From Paracoccaceae bacterium (GTDB taxonomy: Bacteria; Pseudomonadota; Alphaproteobacteria; Rhodobacterales; Rhodobacteraceae): DNA of 25,888 nt. Both the position numbers and the translations under genes were made by a program. How positions within the stretch are numbered: position 1 is the stretch's first letter; every line of letters begins with the position of its first letter. The stretch is taken from the NCBI GenBank assembly GCA_009920815.1, contig RFZH01000010.1, positions 1-25,888 on the forward strand, written 5' to 3'. Positions 6,429-15,191 of this stretch are shown here, piece after piece. The notes under the pieces are model-generated. The model ran no database searches. It worked only from the letters and a program-made list of their open reading frames with translations, and was not told the DNA's origin.

Positions 6429-8126
6429 ATGACACAGAAAAACGATAACCCCGCCGATCCGTTCAAAAAGGCACTGGCCGAAGCGACCCACAACCGTTAT
6501 GCGCCGTCCGGATCAATGGCGCGCGAACTTTACGAAGCGATGGAAACCGCCCGCTGCGAAGCCTTGGGCGCGCGCGACATGCCAGGAACGGCAGGTAATA
6601 TCGATGCCAAAATCGGTGTTGAGGCAGATCGCTTGGGATATGCCCAAATTTCTGACCGTGCACAGGCGCCGCTGTCGACCGCAGCGGGGTATCTGATCCG
6701 TCACTTGGCCACCGGACGCACCCTGCCCGCAGGCGCACAAAACGTGATGGAGTTGTGGCAAGGTTTCATCGAAGAACAGGCTGGCGGCACGCTCGAAAAT
6801 CTGCAAGCCAAACTTGCCGATCAACAAGAATTTGCACGCTTTGCGCGGCAGATCATTTCGGATCTGGGCTATGGCGATCAGCTGGGGGATGACCCAGATG
6901 CGCCTGATGATGATCAGCAAGACGACGCACAACAAGATCAAGAAGAAGAACAAGATCCCGACAGCCAAGGTCAGGACGACAACGACGAAGATCAGGCCGA
7001 AGCTGATCCAGAGCAAAGCCAAGATCAGCAACAAGATCAGGCCGAGGCGCAAATCAGTCAAGACGAAAGCGCTGACGACGATATGTCGGACGAAATGGAA
7101 ATGCCCGAAGGTGACGCGCCTTTGGACCCGCCCCCGCCCGCGCCCATTTCTGACGCTGATCCGAATTACAACGTTTTCGACACCCAATTCGACGAAGAGA
7201 TTAAGGCAGAGGAATTAGCAGAGCCCGCCGAATTGGAACGTCTGCGTGCCTATCTGGATCAACAACTTGAACCGTTAAAAGGCGCGGTCAGCCGGTTGGC
7301 AAACAAACTGCAACGTCGTTTGCAAGCGCAACAAAACCGCAGCTGGTTGTTCGATCTGGAAGAAGGCATTTTGGACGCAGGCCGTTTGGCGCGTGTGGTG
7401 GCCAACCCTACAACACCGCTTAGTTTCAAAATGGAAAAAGATACCGAATTCCGCGACACGGTCGTGACCTTGTTGATCGACAATTCGGGCTCAATGCGTG
7501 GCCGCCCCATTTCGATCGCCGCGATTTGTGCCGATGTTTTGGCCCGTACCTTGGAACGGTGCAACGTCAAGGTCGAAATCTTGGGTTTTACCACCCGCGC
7601 CTGGAAAGGCGGGCAAAGCCGTGAAAAATGGCTTCAAGATGGGCGCGCCCAACAACCAGGCCGTTTGAACGATCTGCGCCACATCATTTACAAATCTGCC
7701 GATGCCCCATGGCGTCGCGTGCGCCCCAACTTGGGCCTGATGATGAAAGAAGGCCTGTTGAAAGAAAACATCGACGGCGAAGCGTTAGAATGGGCACACC
7801 GTCGTATGGTTGCGCGTCCCGAACAACGTAAAATCCTTATGGTGATTTCCGATGGCGCGCCCGTGGATGACAGCACCTTGTCGGTCAATCCTGCAAATTA
7901 TTTGGAAAAACATCTGCGTGATGTGATTGCCATGGTCGAAAAACGCAAGGCGGTTGAATTGCTGGCAATCGGGATCGGGCATGATGTGACACGCTATTAC
8001 GAACGTGCGGTCACGATCACCGATGTTGAACAACTGGCGGGTGCCATGACCGAACAATTGGCGGCGCTGTTTGATAGCGATCCCCGCGCACGCGCCCGCG
8101 TGATGGGGATGCGCAAGTTTGGCTAA
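6429..8126 (+). CDS. cobT: Cobaltochelatase subunit CobT (VWA domain)
   Basis: CobT pairs with CobS as the chaperone-like ring of the aerobic cobaltochelatase; its von Willebrand A domain binds CobN. The protein has 565 residues. A helical N-terminal domain (about 10-150) is followed by an extremely acidic, Gln-rich linker (about 152-232) with tracts of D, E and Q. A Pro patch (231-240), a conserved region, and a C-terminal VWA domain come next. The VWA domain carries the MIDAS motif DNSGSMRG (351-358) and a later SDGAPVDD segment. Start: ATG 6429 with AGGG upstream; an in-frame ATG at 6405 lies inside the nuclease gene and was rejected. It is the last gene of the cobS-nuclease-cobT block. 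Confidence 0.95.
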   Translation: MTQKNDNPADPFKKALAEATHNRYAPSGSMARELYEAMETARCEALGARDMPGTAGNIDAKIGVEADRLGYAQISDRAQAPLSTAAGYLIRHLATGRTLPAGAQNVMELWQGFIEEQAGGTLENLQAKLADQQEFARFARQIISDLGYGDQLGDDPDAPDDDQQDDAQQDQEEEQDPDSQGQDDNDEDQAEADPEQSQDQQQDQAEAQISQDESADDDMSDEMEMPEGDAPLDPPPPAPISDADPNYNVFDTQFDEEIKAEELAEPAELERLRAYLDQQLEPLKGAVSRLANKLQRRLQAQQNRSWLFDLEEGILDAGRLARVVANPTTPLSFKMEKDTEFRDTVVTLLIDNSGSMRGRPISIAAICADVLARTLERCNVKVEILGFTTRAWKGGQSREKWLQDGRAQQPGRLNDLRHIIYKSADAPWRRVRPNLGLMMKEGLLKENIDGEALEWAHRRMVARPEQRKILMVISDGAPVDDSTLSVNPANYLEKHLRDVIAMVEKRKAVELLAIGIGHDVTRYYERAVTITDVEQLAGAMTEQLAALFDSDPRARARVMGMRKFG

Positions 8127-8146
8127 ACACTGAAATAGGCAACACT

Positions 8147-9925
8147 ATGTACCAAAGCTTTGAAACGCAGTCACAACCAGACGCGGGACCAAATCGCTTG
8201 GTCGCGCTGCGCACTGAGATGCTAAAACAGGGATTGGACGGGTTTATTGTTCCGCGCACCGATCAATATCAGGGCGAATATGTTGCCCCTTGTGATGAAC
8301 GGCTCGCATGGTTGACAGGATTTACAGGGTCGGCGGGGTTTTGCATTGCATTAACCGAACACGCGGGTGTCTTTGTGGATGGTCGCTACCGTGTGCAGGT
8401 CAAGGCCGAAACGCGCCCGCCCTTTACCCCAGTGGATTGGCCACAGACACAGCCCGCCGCATGGATAAAAGATCAGATATCGCATGGCGTCATCGGGTTT
8501 GACCCATGGCTGCATACGGTGGCCGAAATCGAAACATTGGAACGTGATTTGGCCAATAGCCAAATCACCCTGCGCCCCAGTGCGAATTTGATTGACGCCA
8601 TCTGGCACAACCGCCCACCCAAGCCCTGCGGGAAAGTCATTGCCCACCCCATTGAATTTTCAGGAAAATCCCATTTAGCGAAATGTGCAGAGATCGCGGC
8701 AGATTTGGTAAAAGCGGGTGATGCCGCCGCAATCCTAACGATGTCTGACAGCATCTGTTGGTTGTTAAACATTCGTGGGTCTGACATCACGCATAACCCC
8801 GTTGTGCAATCTTATGCGATTTTGCATGCCACGGGGGCGGTTGATTTGTTTGTTGATGCGGCAAAACTGGTCGATCTGGGCGATCATCTGGGCGATCAGG
8901 TCCGCACCCACCCTGTAGGCGGCTTTTTGGACCGTCTGGCGACCTTGTCAGGCCAAATTCGGATTGATGCGCAGACCCTGCCCAAGGCCGCCTTTGATGC
9001 GCTGCACAAGGCCAGTGTGACCTTGCGCCGTGACAGCGACCCCACCAGCCTGCCGAAAGCCTGCAAAAATGACATTGAATTGGCCACCGCGCGCGAATGC
9101 CATCTGCGCGACGCCAGTCACATGTGTGAATTTCTGTGTTGGCTTGACGCCCAAGATCCCGATCAGACCACCGAAATCGACGTGGCGATCGCCTTGGAAA
9201 ACATCCGTCGCCGCGATCCAAAGCTTTTGGAAATCAGCTTTGACACCATCGCAGCCAGCGGCCCGAATGCGGCCTTGCCCCATTATCGCGTCACCACGGC
9301 CACGAACCGCACGTTGCGCCGTGGCGAGGTCATGTTGGTGGACAGCGGGGGCCAGTATATGGACGGGACCACCGACATTACCCGCACGGTGGCCATCGGC
9401 GATCAACCACTTGCTGTGAAACAGGCGTTCACCCGCGTCCTGCAAGGTGTCATTGCAATTTCGCGTCTGCGCTTTCCGACGGGTGTCACGGGACGCCAAA
9501 TCGATGCGTTTGCCCGATTAGCACTTTGGTCCGCGGGCCAAGATTTCGCCCATGGGACGGGACATGGCGTTGGTCATTACCTGTGCGTTCACGAAGGACC
9601 GCAAGGCATTTCTCCGCGCTCAGCCGTGGCGTTTGAACCCGGCATGATCGTATCAAATGAACCCGGTTTTTACCAAGAAGGATCCTTTGGCATCCGAACC
9701 GAAAACCTGATCGTGGTAACGCAAAGCGCCGATTACGAAGGGTTTTTGGAATTTGAAACCCTGACTTATGTGCCGATTGACCGCCGCATGATCATTGCTG
9801 ATATGTTGACACAAGAGGAACGTTTATGGATCAACGCCTATCATCAGACCTGCCGCGACAAAATCGAACCTCGCCTAAGTGATGAAACGCGTGTATGGTT
9901 CACACAAATGACAGAACCACTGTAG
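8147..9925 (+). CDS. Aminopeptidase P family metallopeptidase (M24B, XPNPEP1-type)
   Basis: A 592-residue three-domain Xaa-Pro aminopeptidase that removes N-terminal residues preceding proline. Two creatinase-like N-terminal domains (about 18-320) precede a pita-bread catalytic domain. All five dinuclear metal ligands are visible: D399 (LVDSGG), D410 (TTDITRT), H473 (HGTGHGVGH), E505 (SNEPGFY) and E519 (RTENLIV). The D399-D410 and E505-E519 spacings equal those of the human cytosolic enzyme (415/426 and 523/537). There is no signal peptide, so it is cytoplasmic. It begins 20 nt after cobT on the same strand and may share its transcript, but a metabolic link to B12 is not evident. Symbol left blank because pepP usually denotes the shorter form. 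Confidence 0.92.
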   Translation: MYQSFETQSQPDAGPNRLVALRTEMLKQGLDGFIVPRTDQYQGEYVAPCDERLAWLTGFTGSAGFCIALTEHAGVFVDGRYRVQVKAETRPPFTPVDWPQTQPAAWIKDQISHGVIGFDPWLHTVAEIETLERDLANSQITLRPSANLIDAIWHNRPPKPCGKVIAHPIEFSGKSHLAKCAEIAADLVKAGDAAAILTMSDSICWLLNIRGSDITHNPVVQSYAILHATGAVDLFVDAAKLVDLGDHLGDQVRTHPVGGFLDRLATLSGQIRIDAQTLPKAAFDALHKASVTLRRDSDPTSLPKACKNDIELATARECHLRDASHMCEFLCWLDAQDPDQTTEIDVAIALENIRRRDPKLLEISFDTIAASGPNAALPHYRVTTATNRTLRRGEVMLVDSGGQYMDGTTDITRTVAIGDQPLAVKQAFTRVLQGVIAISRLRFPTGVTGRQIDAFARLALWSAGQDFAHGTGHGVGHYLCVHEGPQGISPRSAVAFEPGMIVSNEPGFYQEGSFGIRTENLIVVTQSADYEGFLEFETLTYVPIDRRMIIADMLTQEERLWINAYHQTCRDKIEPRLSDETRVWFTQMTEPL

Positions 9926-9950
9926 CTGTCAAAAATAAAAGGGAAACGAC

Positions 9951-10295
9951 ATGGGTGCACATATTTCAATTCGTAAAGCTTCGGGAACTTGGACTGTCCG
10001 CGCGGGTGGTGCTGTATTGGGGGAAACGACAAATGCGTTGGAATTGACCGAAGGTGACCTAAAACCTGTCATCTATTTCCCGCGTTCTGATCTGGCCATG
10101 GCCTTTTTGGATCGTACCAAGCAAACCGCAGTGTGCCCGTACAAGGGCGAAGCTGTCTATTTCTCGATCGTGACAAAAAGCAAAACGTTAGAGAATATGG
10201 CATGGAGCTATGAAGCGCCCAAGCCCGCTGCCGCAGACTTGGCAGATCATATCGCATTCTACACCCAAGATTTGGTGGCGGTTGAGCAAATCTAA
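9951..10295 (+). CDS. DUF427 domain-containing protein
   Basis: A 114-residue protein of the DUF427 family (small beta-rich proteins of unknown biochemical role). Family landmarks are YFPRSDL (about 43-49), the segment KQTAVCPYKGEAVYFSI and the late AWSYEAPKPAA motif. No signal peptide or membrane segment is seen. It starts 25 nt after the aminopeptidase P stop, preceded by AAGGGAAA, and ends 35 nt before the convergent ClC gene. No function can be assigned from sequence. Confidence 0.85.
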   Translation: MGAHISIRKASGTWTVRAGGAVLGETTNALELTEGDLKPVIYFPRSDLAMAFLDRTKQTAVCPYKGEAVYFSIVTKSKTLENMAWSYEAPKPAAADLADHIAFYTQDLVAVEQI

Positions 10296-10330
10296 CGCAG
10301 GACGTCCGTCACGCGAAAAACAATATGCTG

Positions 10331-11986
10331 TCAACTATGTTCTTCGGCCGAGGTGGCTGCCAGAGCATCGTTATAGGCGCGCAGGGCGTCGACTTCGTAT
10401 AATAAACCTATGATAGTGTTGGCTTCGCCTTCGCCACCCAATTGCACAACCGGCAAATACCGCGCGCCTGTGCGGCGAAACACGGGCATCGCACCTGCCA
10501 GCGTGCCATGGGCGTTCACATATGCGCCATTTTCGATCATATCCCAATGTTCTGGCTTGGCCACACCAATCGGGCGCATGACAAAATCATTCTTAAACAG
10601 GGTCAACAGATAATCTTGCGGCCCTGACGCCAAATTAATATTGCGCCGTGCCAAAAGCGTTAAAAAGAAAGACTTGTCCACAAATTTAGCCGACAAAGCC
10701 GAGGCCATGGCAACCGTCACCATGACTGCAAGTCCTGTTTGCCAATCCCCCGTCATTTCAAACACAATCAGCGTCGTTGAAATTGGTGCGCCTAAAACTG
10801 CTGCGGCAACTGCGGCCATTCCCGCCATGGCATAAATGCTCGCGCCACCCGACAGATGTGGCAAAACGCCGGTTGCAATGTCGCCAAAGGCAAGCCCCGT
10901 CAAAGCGCCCACCATCAACGACGGGGAAAAGACACCGCCCCCCATGCGCCCGCCCATTGTAATCGCAACAGCCGCAACCTTGACCGCCACAAAAACAATC
11001 GCAACCTCTAGAACAACCTGCCCCTTAAGGGCGGCAAAGGTCGTTTCATAGCCCACCCCGATAATCATCGGGAATTTGATGGCAATCACCCCCAACATAA
11101 ACCCCGCAATCGACGGGCGGAGCCACCGAGGCAAACCCAGCCTGTCTTGGACCTTGCTGGCCACCTCGTCGGCGAAAAAGATTGATTTCATCAAAACAAC
11201 AGCAATCACACCGCAGACCAATCCCAAGATCATGAATGCAGGCAATTCTGCATAGAATTCCAAGTTGGTGCTGGTCGGAATGTTAAATTCACGGAAATCG
11301 CCAAATGTCAGCTGGCTGATCACAGCCCCCGCGACCGACGCGATGACAATGGGCGCAAATGCGTGCAACGCAAAATGGCGCAAGACGACTTCAAGCGCAA
11401 AAAGCGCACCTGCAATCGGGGCGTTAAAGCTGGCCGATACCGCGGCAGCCACACCACACCCCAACAGATCACGCGCCGTGATGCCGCGCGCCCCAATCCA
11501 ATCACAGACTTTACTCGAAATCATTGCCGCGATGTGGACCACCGGCCCTTCGCGCCCTGCAGATCCCCCCGTTGACAGGGTGATCAGGCTTGCCAATGCG
11601 GATGCGACGCCCTCTTTTTGTTCAACGCGCCCGTCATGCAAAGCAGCGGCTTCGATGACATCGGTAACAGAACGCACGCGTCCGTCCCGTGTTAACGTAT
11701 GAAAGATGATGCCAACAACAACACCGCCAATTGTCGGTATCGCCACAACCCAATACCACGCAAGCGTTTCGGCAAATGAATGCAGTCGGTTAACATCAGG
11801 CGTCCCATAGGCCCAGGTTTGCAACGCCTCAATTCCCAATCGAAATAGAATGGCAGCCGCCCCGGACGCCAAACCAATCAAAAGGGCAATACCCCAAAAG
11901 CCAAAGTGAAAAATCAATTTGACCGCGCCAAATTCTAGGCGCGCCGGTGTTTGTCGCAGGATGTCAAAGAATTGGGGGCGTTTCAC
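10331..11986 (-). CDS. ClC-family chloride channel/transporter with C-terminal CBS-like region
   Basis: A 551-residue polytopic protein of the CLC family. The gating-glutamate motif is GSAGREGPVV (141-150, E146 equals E148 of ClC-ec1). The region NAPIAGALFALEVVLRHF (188-205) follows, then GGRMGGGVFSPSL (345-357), the GxFxP anion-site loop. The internal proton glutamate E203 of ClC-ec1 aligns with V200, as in channel-type CLCs, and the Tyr445 region (DKSFFLTLLARR) has Phe. The tail (about 466-540) resembles a degenerate CBS pair (HGTLAGAMPVFRRTGARYLP). The start is GTG at 11986 with AAGG upstream. It is divergent from the FAD dehydrogenase gene and convergent with the DUF427 gene. Whether it is a channel or exchanger is not settled. 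Confidence 0.9.
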   Translation of the reverse strand: MKRPQFFDILRQTPARLEFGAVKLIFHFGFWGIALLIGLASGAAAILFRLGIEALQTWAYGTPDVNRLHSFAETLAWYWVVAIPTIGGVVVGIIFHTLTRDGRVRSVTDVIEAAALHDGRVEQKEGVASALASLITLSTGGSAGREGPVVHIAAMISSKVCDWIGARGITARDLLGCGVAAAVSASFNAPIAGALFALEVVLRHFALHAFAPIVIASVAGAVISQLTFGDFREFNIPTSTNLEFYAELPAFMILGLVCGVIAVVLMKSIFFADEVASKVQDRLGLPRWLRPSIAGFMLGVIAIKFPMIIGVGYETTFAALKGQVVLEVAIVFVAVKVAAVAITMGGRMGGGVFSPSLMVGALTGLAFGDIATGVLPHLSGGASIYAMAGMAAVAAAVLGAPISTTLIVFEMTGDWQTGLAVMVTVAMASALSAKFVDKSFFLTLLARRNINLASGPQDYLLTLFKNDFVMRPIGVAKPEHWDMIENGAYVNAHGTLAGAMPVFRRTGARYLPVVQLGGEGEANTIIGLLYEVDALRAYNDALAATSAEEHS

Positions 11987-12059
11987 CGAACCAACCTTTT
12001 CATTGTCAATTCCTCAGCTTAGGGTAACATCAGTGTGCCCCACCATTTTGGAAGCTGCA

Positions 12060-13433
12060 ATGACAAATACCACTGATTATCAGACATTTAAGGATCTACT
12101 CGGCGATAGATTTACACAATCTCCTTCTGATCGAGCATTGCACGGCAGATCCGAGAGCTATTTTGATGAAATGCCCCCCGATGCGGTCGCCTATGTCGAA
12201 ACCGTGGACGAGGTTGAGCAAATCGTCAAATTATGCACAGCACAGCGTATTCCAATGATCGGCTGGGGCACTGGCACATCGTTAGAGGCACAGGCCGCTG
12301 CACCCCACGGCGGGATCAGCATCGATTTTTCGCGTATGAACAAGGTGCTGAATATTGATACCTCGAACATGTTGGTCACGGTACAACCGGGCATTACCCG
12401 CGAAGCCTTGGACATCGAGCTGCGCCATACGGGGCTGTTTTTTCCGGTCGATCCGGGCGCTAACGCATCGATTGGTGGTATGGCGTCAACCCGCGCCAGC
12501 GGCACGACAACTGTGCGATACGGGACGATGCGCGATAATGTCAAAGCTCTCCAAGTTGTGCCTGCCAGTGGCAAAGCCATTCGCACCGGATCGCGTGCGA
12601 AAAAATCATCCGCGGGCTATGATCTAACATCGCTTTTTGTCGGCGCAGAGGGCACGCTTGGTTTAATTACCGAACTTACCCTGAAACTACATCCCCGCCC
12701 CGAAGCAATCAGCGCAGGCATCGTTGCCTTTCCAGACATGGTCAACGCGGTTGATGCCGTCATTGCGACCATCCAAATGGCCCTGCCAATGGCGCGGATC
12801 GAATTTGTCGACCCAGATGCAGTGCGGGCCTTTAACGCATATTCCGGTACGGATATCCAAGAACGTCCACAACTGTTGTTCGAATTGCATGGCACTGAAA
12901 CATCCGTGGCCCAAGACGCAGAGACCTTTCGCGACATTTGCGATGAATACGGCGGAGAAGAGTTTCAATGGTCGTCAAAACCAGATGACCGCAAAATTCT
13001 TTGGACCATGCGCCACAACGCGCATTACGCGATCCTTGCGTCGCAACCTGGTGCGCGTGCGCTGGTCACCGATATCTGTGTACCGATCGCAAACCTTGCC
13101 CAAGCAATCCGTGAAACCCGCGATGACATTGCACAAAGTGGACTGCGCGGCCCAATGTTGGGCCATGTCGGTGATGGCAATTTCCATACACTTTTGTTGA
13201 TCGATCCTGACCAGCCTGATCACATTGGTATCGCCCAAAGCTTGGCCGATCGCATGGCAAAACGCGCGCTTGCCTTGGGGGGCACTTGTACCGGTGAACA
13301 TGGCATTGGCATGGGCAAACAGAAATTCATGGATCAAGAACATGGTGCCGCTTGGGATATGATGGGCACAATCAAAACGGCGCTTGATCCCAATAACCTG
13401 TTTAATCCTGGTAAACTGGTGCGTTCACGTTAA
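12060..13433 (+). CDS. FAD-linked D-lactate dehydrogenase (cytochrome) / GlcD-type oxidase
   Basis: A 457-residue flavoprotein of the D-lactate dehydrogenase (cytochrome)/glycolate oxidase GlcD group, which oxidises D-2-hydroxy acids and passes electrons to the respiratory chain. The PCMH-type FAD domain is visible: GWGTGTSLEAQ (69-79), DPGANASIGGMASTRASGT (131-149), RYGTMRDNV (153-161) and SLFVGAEGTLGLITELTLKL (191-210). The C-terminal domain ends with GTCTGEHGIGMGKQKFMDQE and the DPNNLFNPGKL segment typical of the family. No signal peptide is seen. The ATG at 12060 has GGAAG 5 nt upstream; an in-frame ATG at 11919 would run into the ClC gene and lacks homology. D-lactate is the most likely substrate, but glycolate or another 2-hydroxy acid cannot be excluded. 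Confidence 0.88.
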   Translation: MTNTTDYQTFKDLLGDRFTQSPSDRALHGRSESYFDEMPPDAVAYVETVDEVEQIVKLCTAQRIPMIGWGTGTSLEAQAAAPHGGISIDFSRMNKVLNIDTSNMLVTVQPGITREALDIELRHTGLFFPVDPGANASIGGMASTRASGTTTVRYGTMRDNVKALQVVPASGKAIRTGSRAKKSSAGYDLTSLFVGAEGTLGLITELTLKLHPRPEAISAGIVAFPDMVNAVDAVIATIQMALPMARIEFVDPDAVRAFNAYSGTDIQERPQLLFELHGTETSVAQDAETFRDICDEYGGEEFQWSSKPDDRKILWTMRHNAHYAILASQPGARALVTDICVPIANLAQAIRETRDDIAQSGLRGPMLGHVGDGNFHTLLLIDPDQPDHIGIAQSLADRMAKRALALGGTCTGEHGIGMGKQKFMDQEHGAAWDMMGTIKTALDPNNLFNPGKLVRSR

Positions 13434-13470
13434 CGGAGACATTTACATATGCTTGACTGCGCAACTGGCA

Positions 13471-13498
13471 ACATTGGGGCGTCAATGCCCCCAAGTGT
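13471..13498. terminator. Candidate hairpin terminator between D-LDH gene and recN
   Basis: TTGGGGC (13474-13480) pairs with GCCCC(C)AA (13487-13494) with one bulged C; after a bulged G, the outer ACA/TGT extends the stem. There is no T-run after it, so it may work as a Rho-assisted stop or an RNA 3'-end stabiliser for the two converging genes. Confidence 0.45.
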
Positions 13499-13522
13499 CA
13501 GATCGCAAGGCGCGGCGCTGCT

Positions 13523-15175
13523 TTAAGCACCGCTGATCAAGGCTCTTGCAGCGTCACGGGCCGCATCAGTCACGCGATCTCCCGAAATCATCCGCGCAAT
13601 CTCATCGATGCGGGCTTCATGATCCAAAACCTGAACCCGTGAAATTGTTTCCGCATCACTTTGCTCTTTGGACACTTGGAAATGTTGCACCCCGAGCGCA
13701 GCAACCTGTGGGGAATGGGTCACAACCAACACCTGCCCCCCTTGGGCCAAAACCGCCAAACGACGCCCCACCGCGTCGGCGGTCGCCCCACCGACGCCAC
13801 GGTCAATTTCATCAAAAATCATCGTCGAGGATGCATCTGTCCCGCTAAGACATACCTTCAGCGCCAATAAAAATCGGCTTAACTCGCCACCGGATGCAAT
13901 TTTCACCAACGGGCCCGAGGGCGCACCGGGGTTGGTTGCAACGACAAAATCAACTTGGTCAAGCCCGTCAGGCCCACTGATGCCTTGGGTGATTTGCGTA
14001 GAAAACTGGGCACGCTCCATCTTAAGCGGGGCAAGCTCTGCCAACATAGCGGCATCCAAACGCACCGCCGCCGCCACACGCGCATCATGCAGCGCCTGCG
14101 CAGCGGCGTCATAGGTCGTTTGGGCGGTGCGGACTGCGTTTTGCAACTGGTCCAAAGCATCCGCACCGCGATCCAAAGTGTGCAATCTCTCGGAAAGTGA
14201 TTCAAATAAATCGGCAAGCTCATCTGGTGCAACCTGATGCTTGCGCGCCAAACCTCGCAATGCAAACAACCGTTCTTCGGTATCTTCCAGCTCGTGTGGA
14301 TTAAACTCAAGAGCCTCAAGCGCACGATCGACGCCGTCTGTTGCTTCTTGTAGCTCAATCATAGCTCGATTGAGCGCCGACAACGGGTCATCCAAGCGGC
14401 CCTCGGCACGCTCTGACGCGGTTTCTAACCATCGCGCAGCATCTGCCAGCATGCCTTCGGCCCCATCGCGCCCCAGCGCTTGCGATGCTTTGATGATATC
14501 TTCTCTGATCCGCTCTGCGCCCTGCATCAACCGACGTCGTGTGTCCAATTCGGCTTCTTCGCCAGGCTGAGGGTCTAGCGCGTCTAGCTCTGCTACGGCG
14601 TGGCGCAAAAAATCTTCTTCTTGCTTTAACTCGGCTTGATGGGCCTGCGCAGCGGCCAATGCTTTTTGCGCTTGTGACAAAGCACGCCATGCGGTGCGCA
14701 CCTGCTCTGACAAGGTCTCATAGCCGCCAAATGCATCCAAAATACCACGATGGTTTTGTGGGTTCAAAAGCCCACGATCATCATGTTGTCCATGCAATTC
14801 AACCAAGGTATCAGACACTGTGCGCAGCACCTCACCAGATACGCGCCGATCATTGATCCACGCGGTTTTGCGCCCGTCGCGCGTATTCACACGGCGCAAA
14901 ATCAATTCATCGTCAATCTCGAACCCTGCGTCGGTCAGGATACCAACAGCAGGATGATCCGATGCGATGTCGAACCACGCGGTGACTTCGCCCTGCTCAT
15001 GGCCTTGACGCACCAGATCCGCACGACCGCGCCAGCCTAGGACAAAGCCCAGACTGTCCAACAAAATCGATTTGCCAGCCCCTGTTTCCCCTGTCAGGAC
15101 ATTTAGGCCGCTGGTGAATTCCAAATTCAGCTGATCAATGATCAGCATATTACGGATGTCTAAGCCGCGCAGCAT
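13523..15175 (-). CDS. recN: DNA repair protein RecN (SMC-like ATPase)
   Basis: RecN is a cytoplasmic SMC-family ATPase acting early in double-strand-break repair with RecA. The protein is 550 residues, the usual length. Walker A is GETGAGKS (29-36). The middle third (about 150-350) is rich in Ala, Glu, Leu and Arg and is the expected coiled coil. SGGELSRFLLALK is the ABC signature, and MIFDEIDRGVGG (around residue 455) is Walker B. Start ATG 15175 was chosen because MLRGLDIRNMLIIDQL matches the RecN N-terminus; a longer reading to 15256 overlaps bamD. It lies 16 nt downstream of bamD, so it is probably co-transcribed. No SOS box was identified in front of it. Confidence 0.95.
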   Translation of the reverse strand: MLRGLDIRNMLIIDQLNLEFTSGLNVLTGETGAGKSILLDSLGFVLGWRGRADLVRQGHEQGEVTAWFDIASDHPAVGILTDAGFEIDDELILRRVNTRDGRKTAWINDRRVSGEVLRTVSDTLVELHGQHDDRGLLNPQNHRGILDAFGGYETLSEQVRTAWRALSQAQKALAAAQAHQAELKQEEDFLRHAVAELDALDPQPGEEAELDTRRRLMQGAERIREDIIKASQALGRDGAEGMLADAARWLETASERAEGRLDDPLSALNRAMIELQEATDGVDRALEALEFNPHELEDTEERLFALRGLARKHQVAPDELADLFESLSERLHTLDRGADALDQLQNAVRTAQTTYDAAAQALHDARVAAAVRLDAAMLAELAPLKMERAQFSTQITQGISGPDGLDQVDFVVATNPGAPSGPLVKIASGGELSRFLLALKVCLSGTDASSTMIFDEIDRGVGGATADAVGRRLAVLAQGGQVLVVTHSPQVAALGVQHFQVSKEQSDAETISRVQVLDHEARIDEIARMISGDRVTDAARDAARALISGA

Positions 15176-15191
15176 GTGCCAATACGCCCCG

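Noticed and set aside
6513..7187. Long open frame (224 codons) on the minus strand inside cobT with a hydrophobic stretch
   Set aside because: The Leu/Ile/Val-rich middle is simply the reverse complement of the D/E/Q-rich CobT linker; it is not evidence of a membrane protein.
13449..13526. Possible 25-residue ORF after the D-LDH gene, with GGAGA upstream
   Set aside because: It spans the GC-rich hairpin, overlaps the recN 3' end by 4 nt, has no recognisable sequence, and is too short to support without conservation data.
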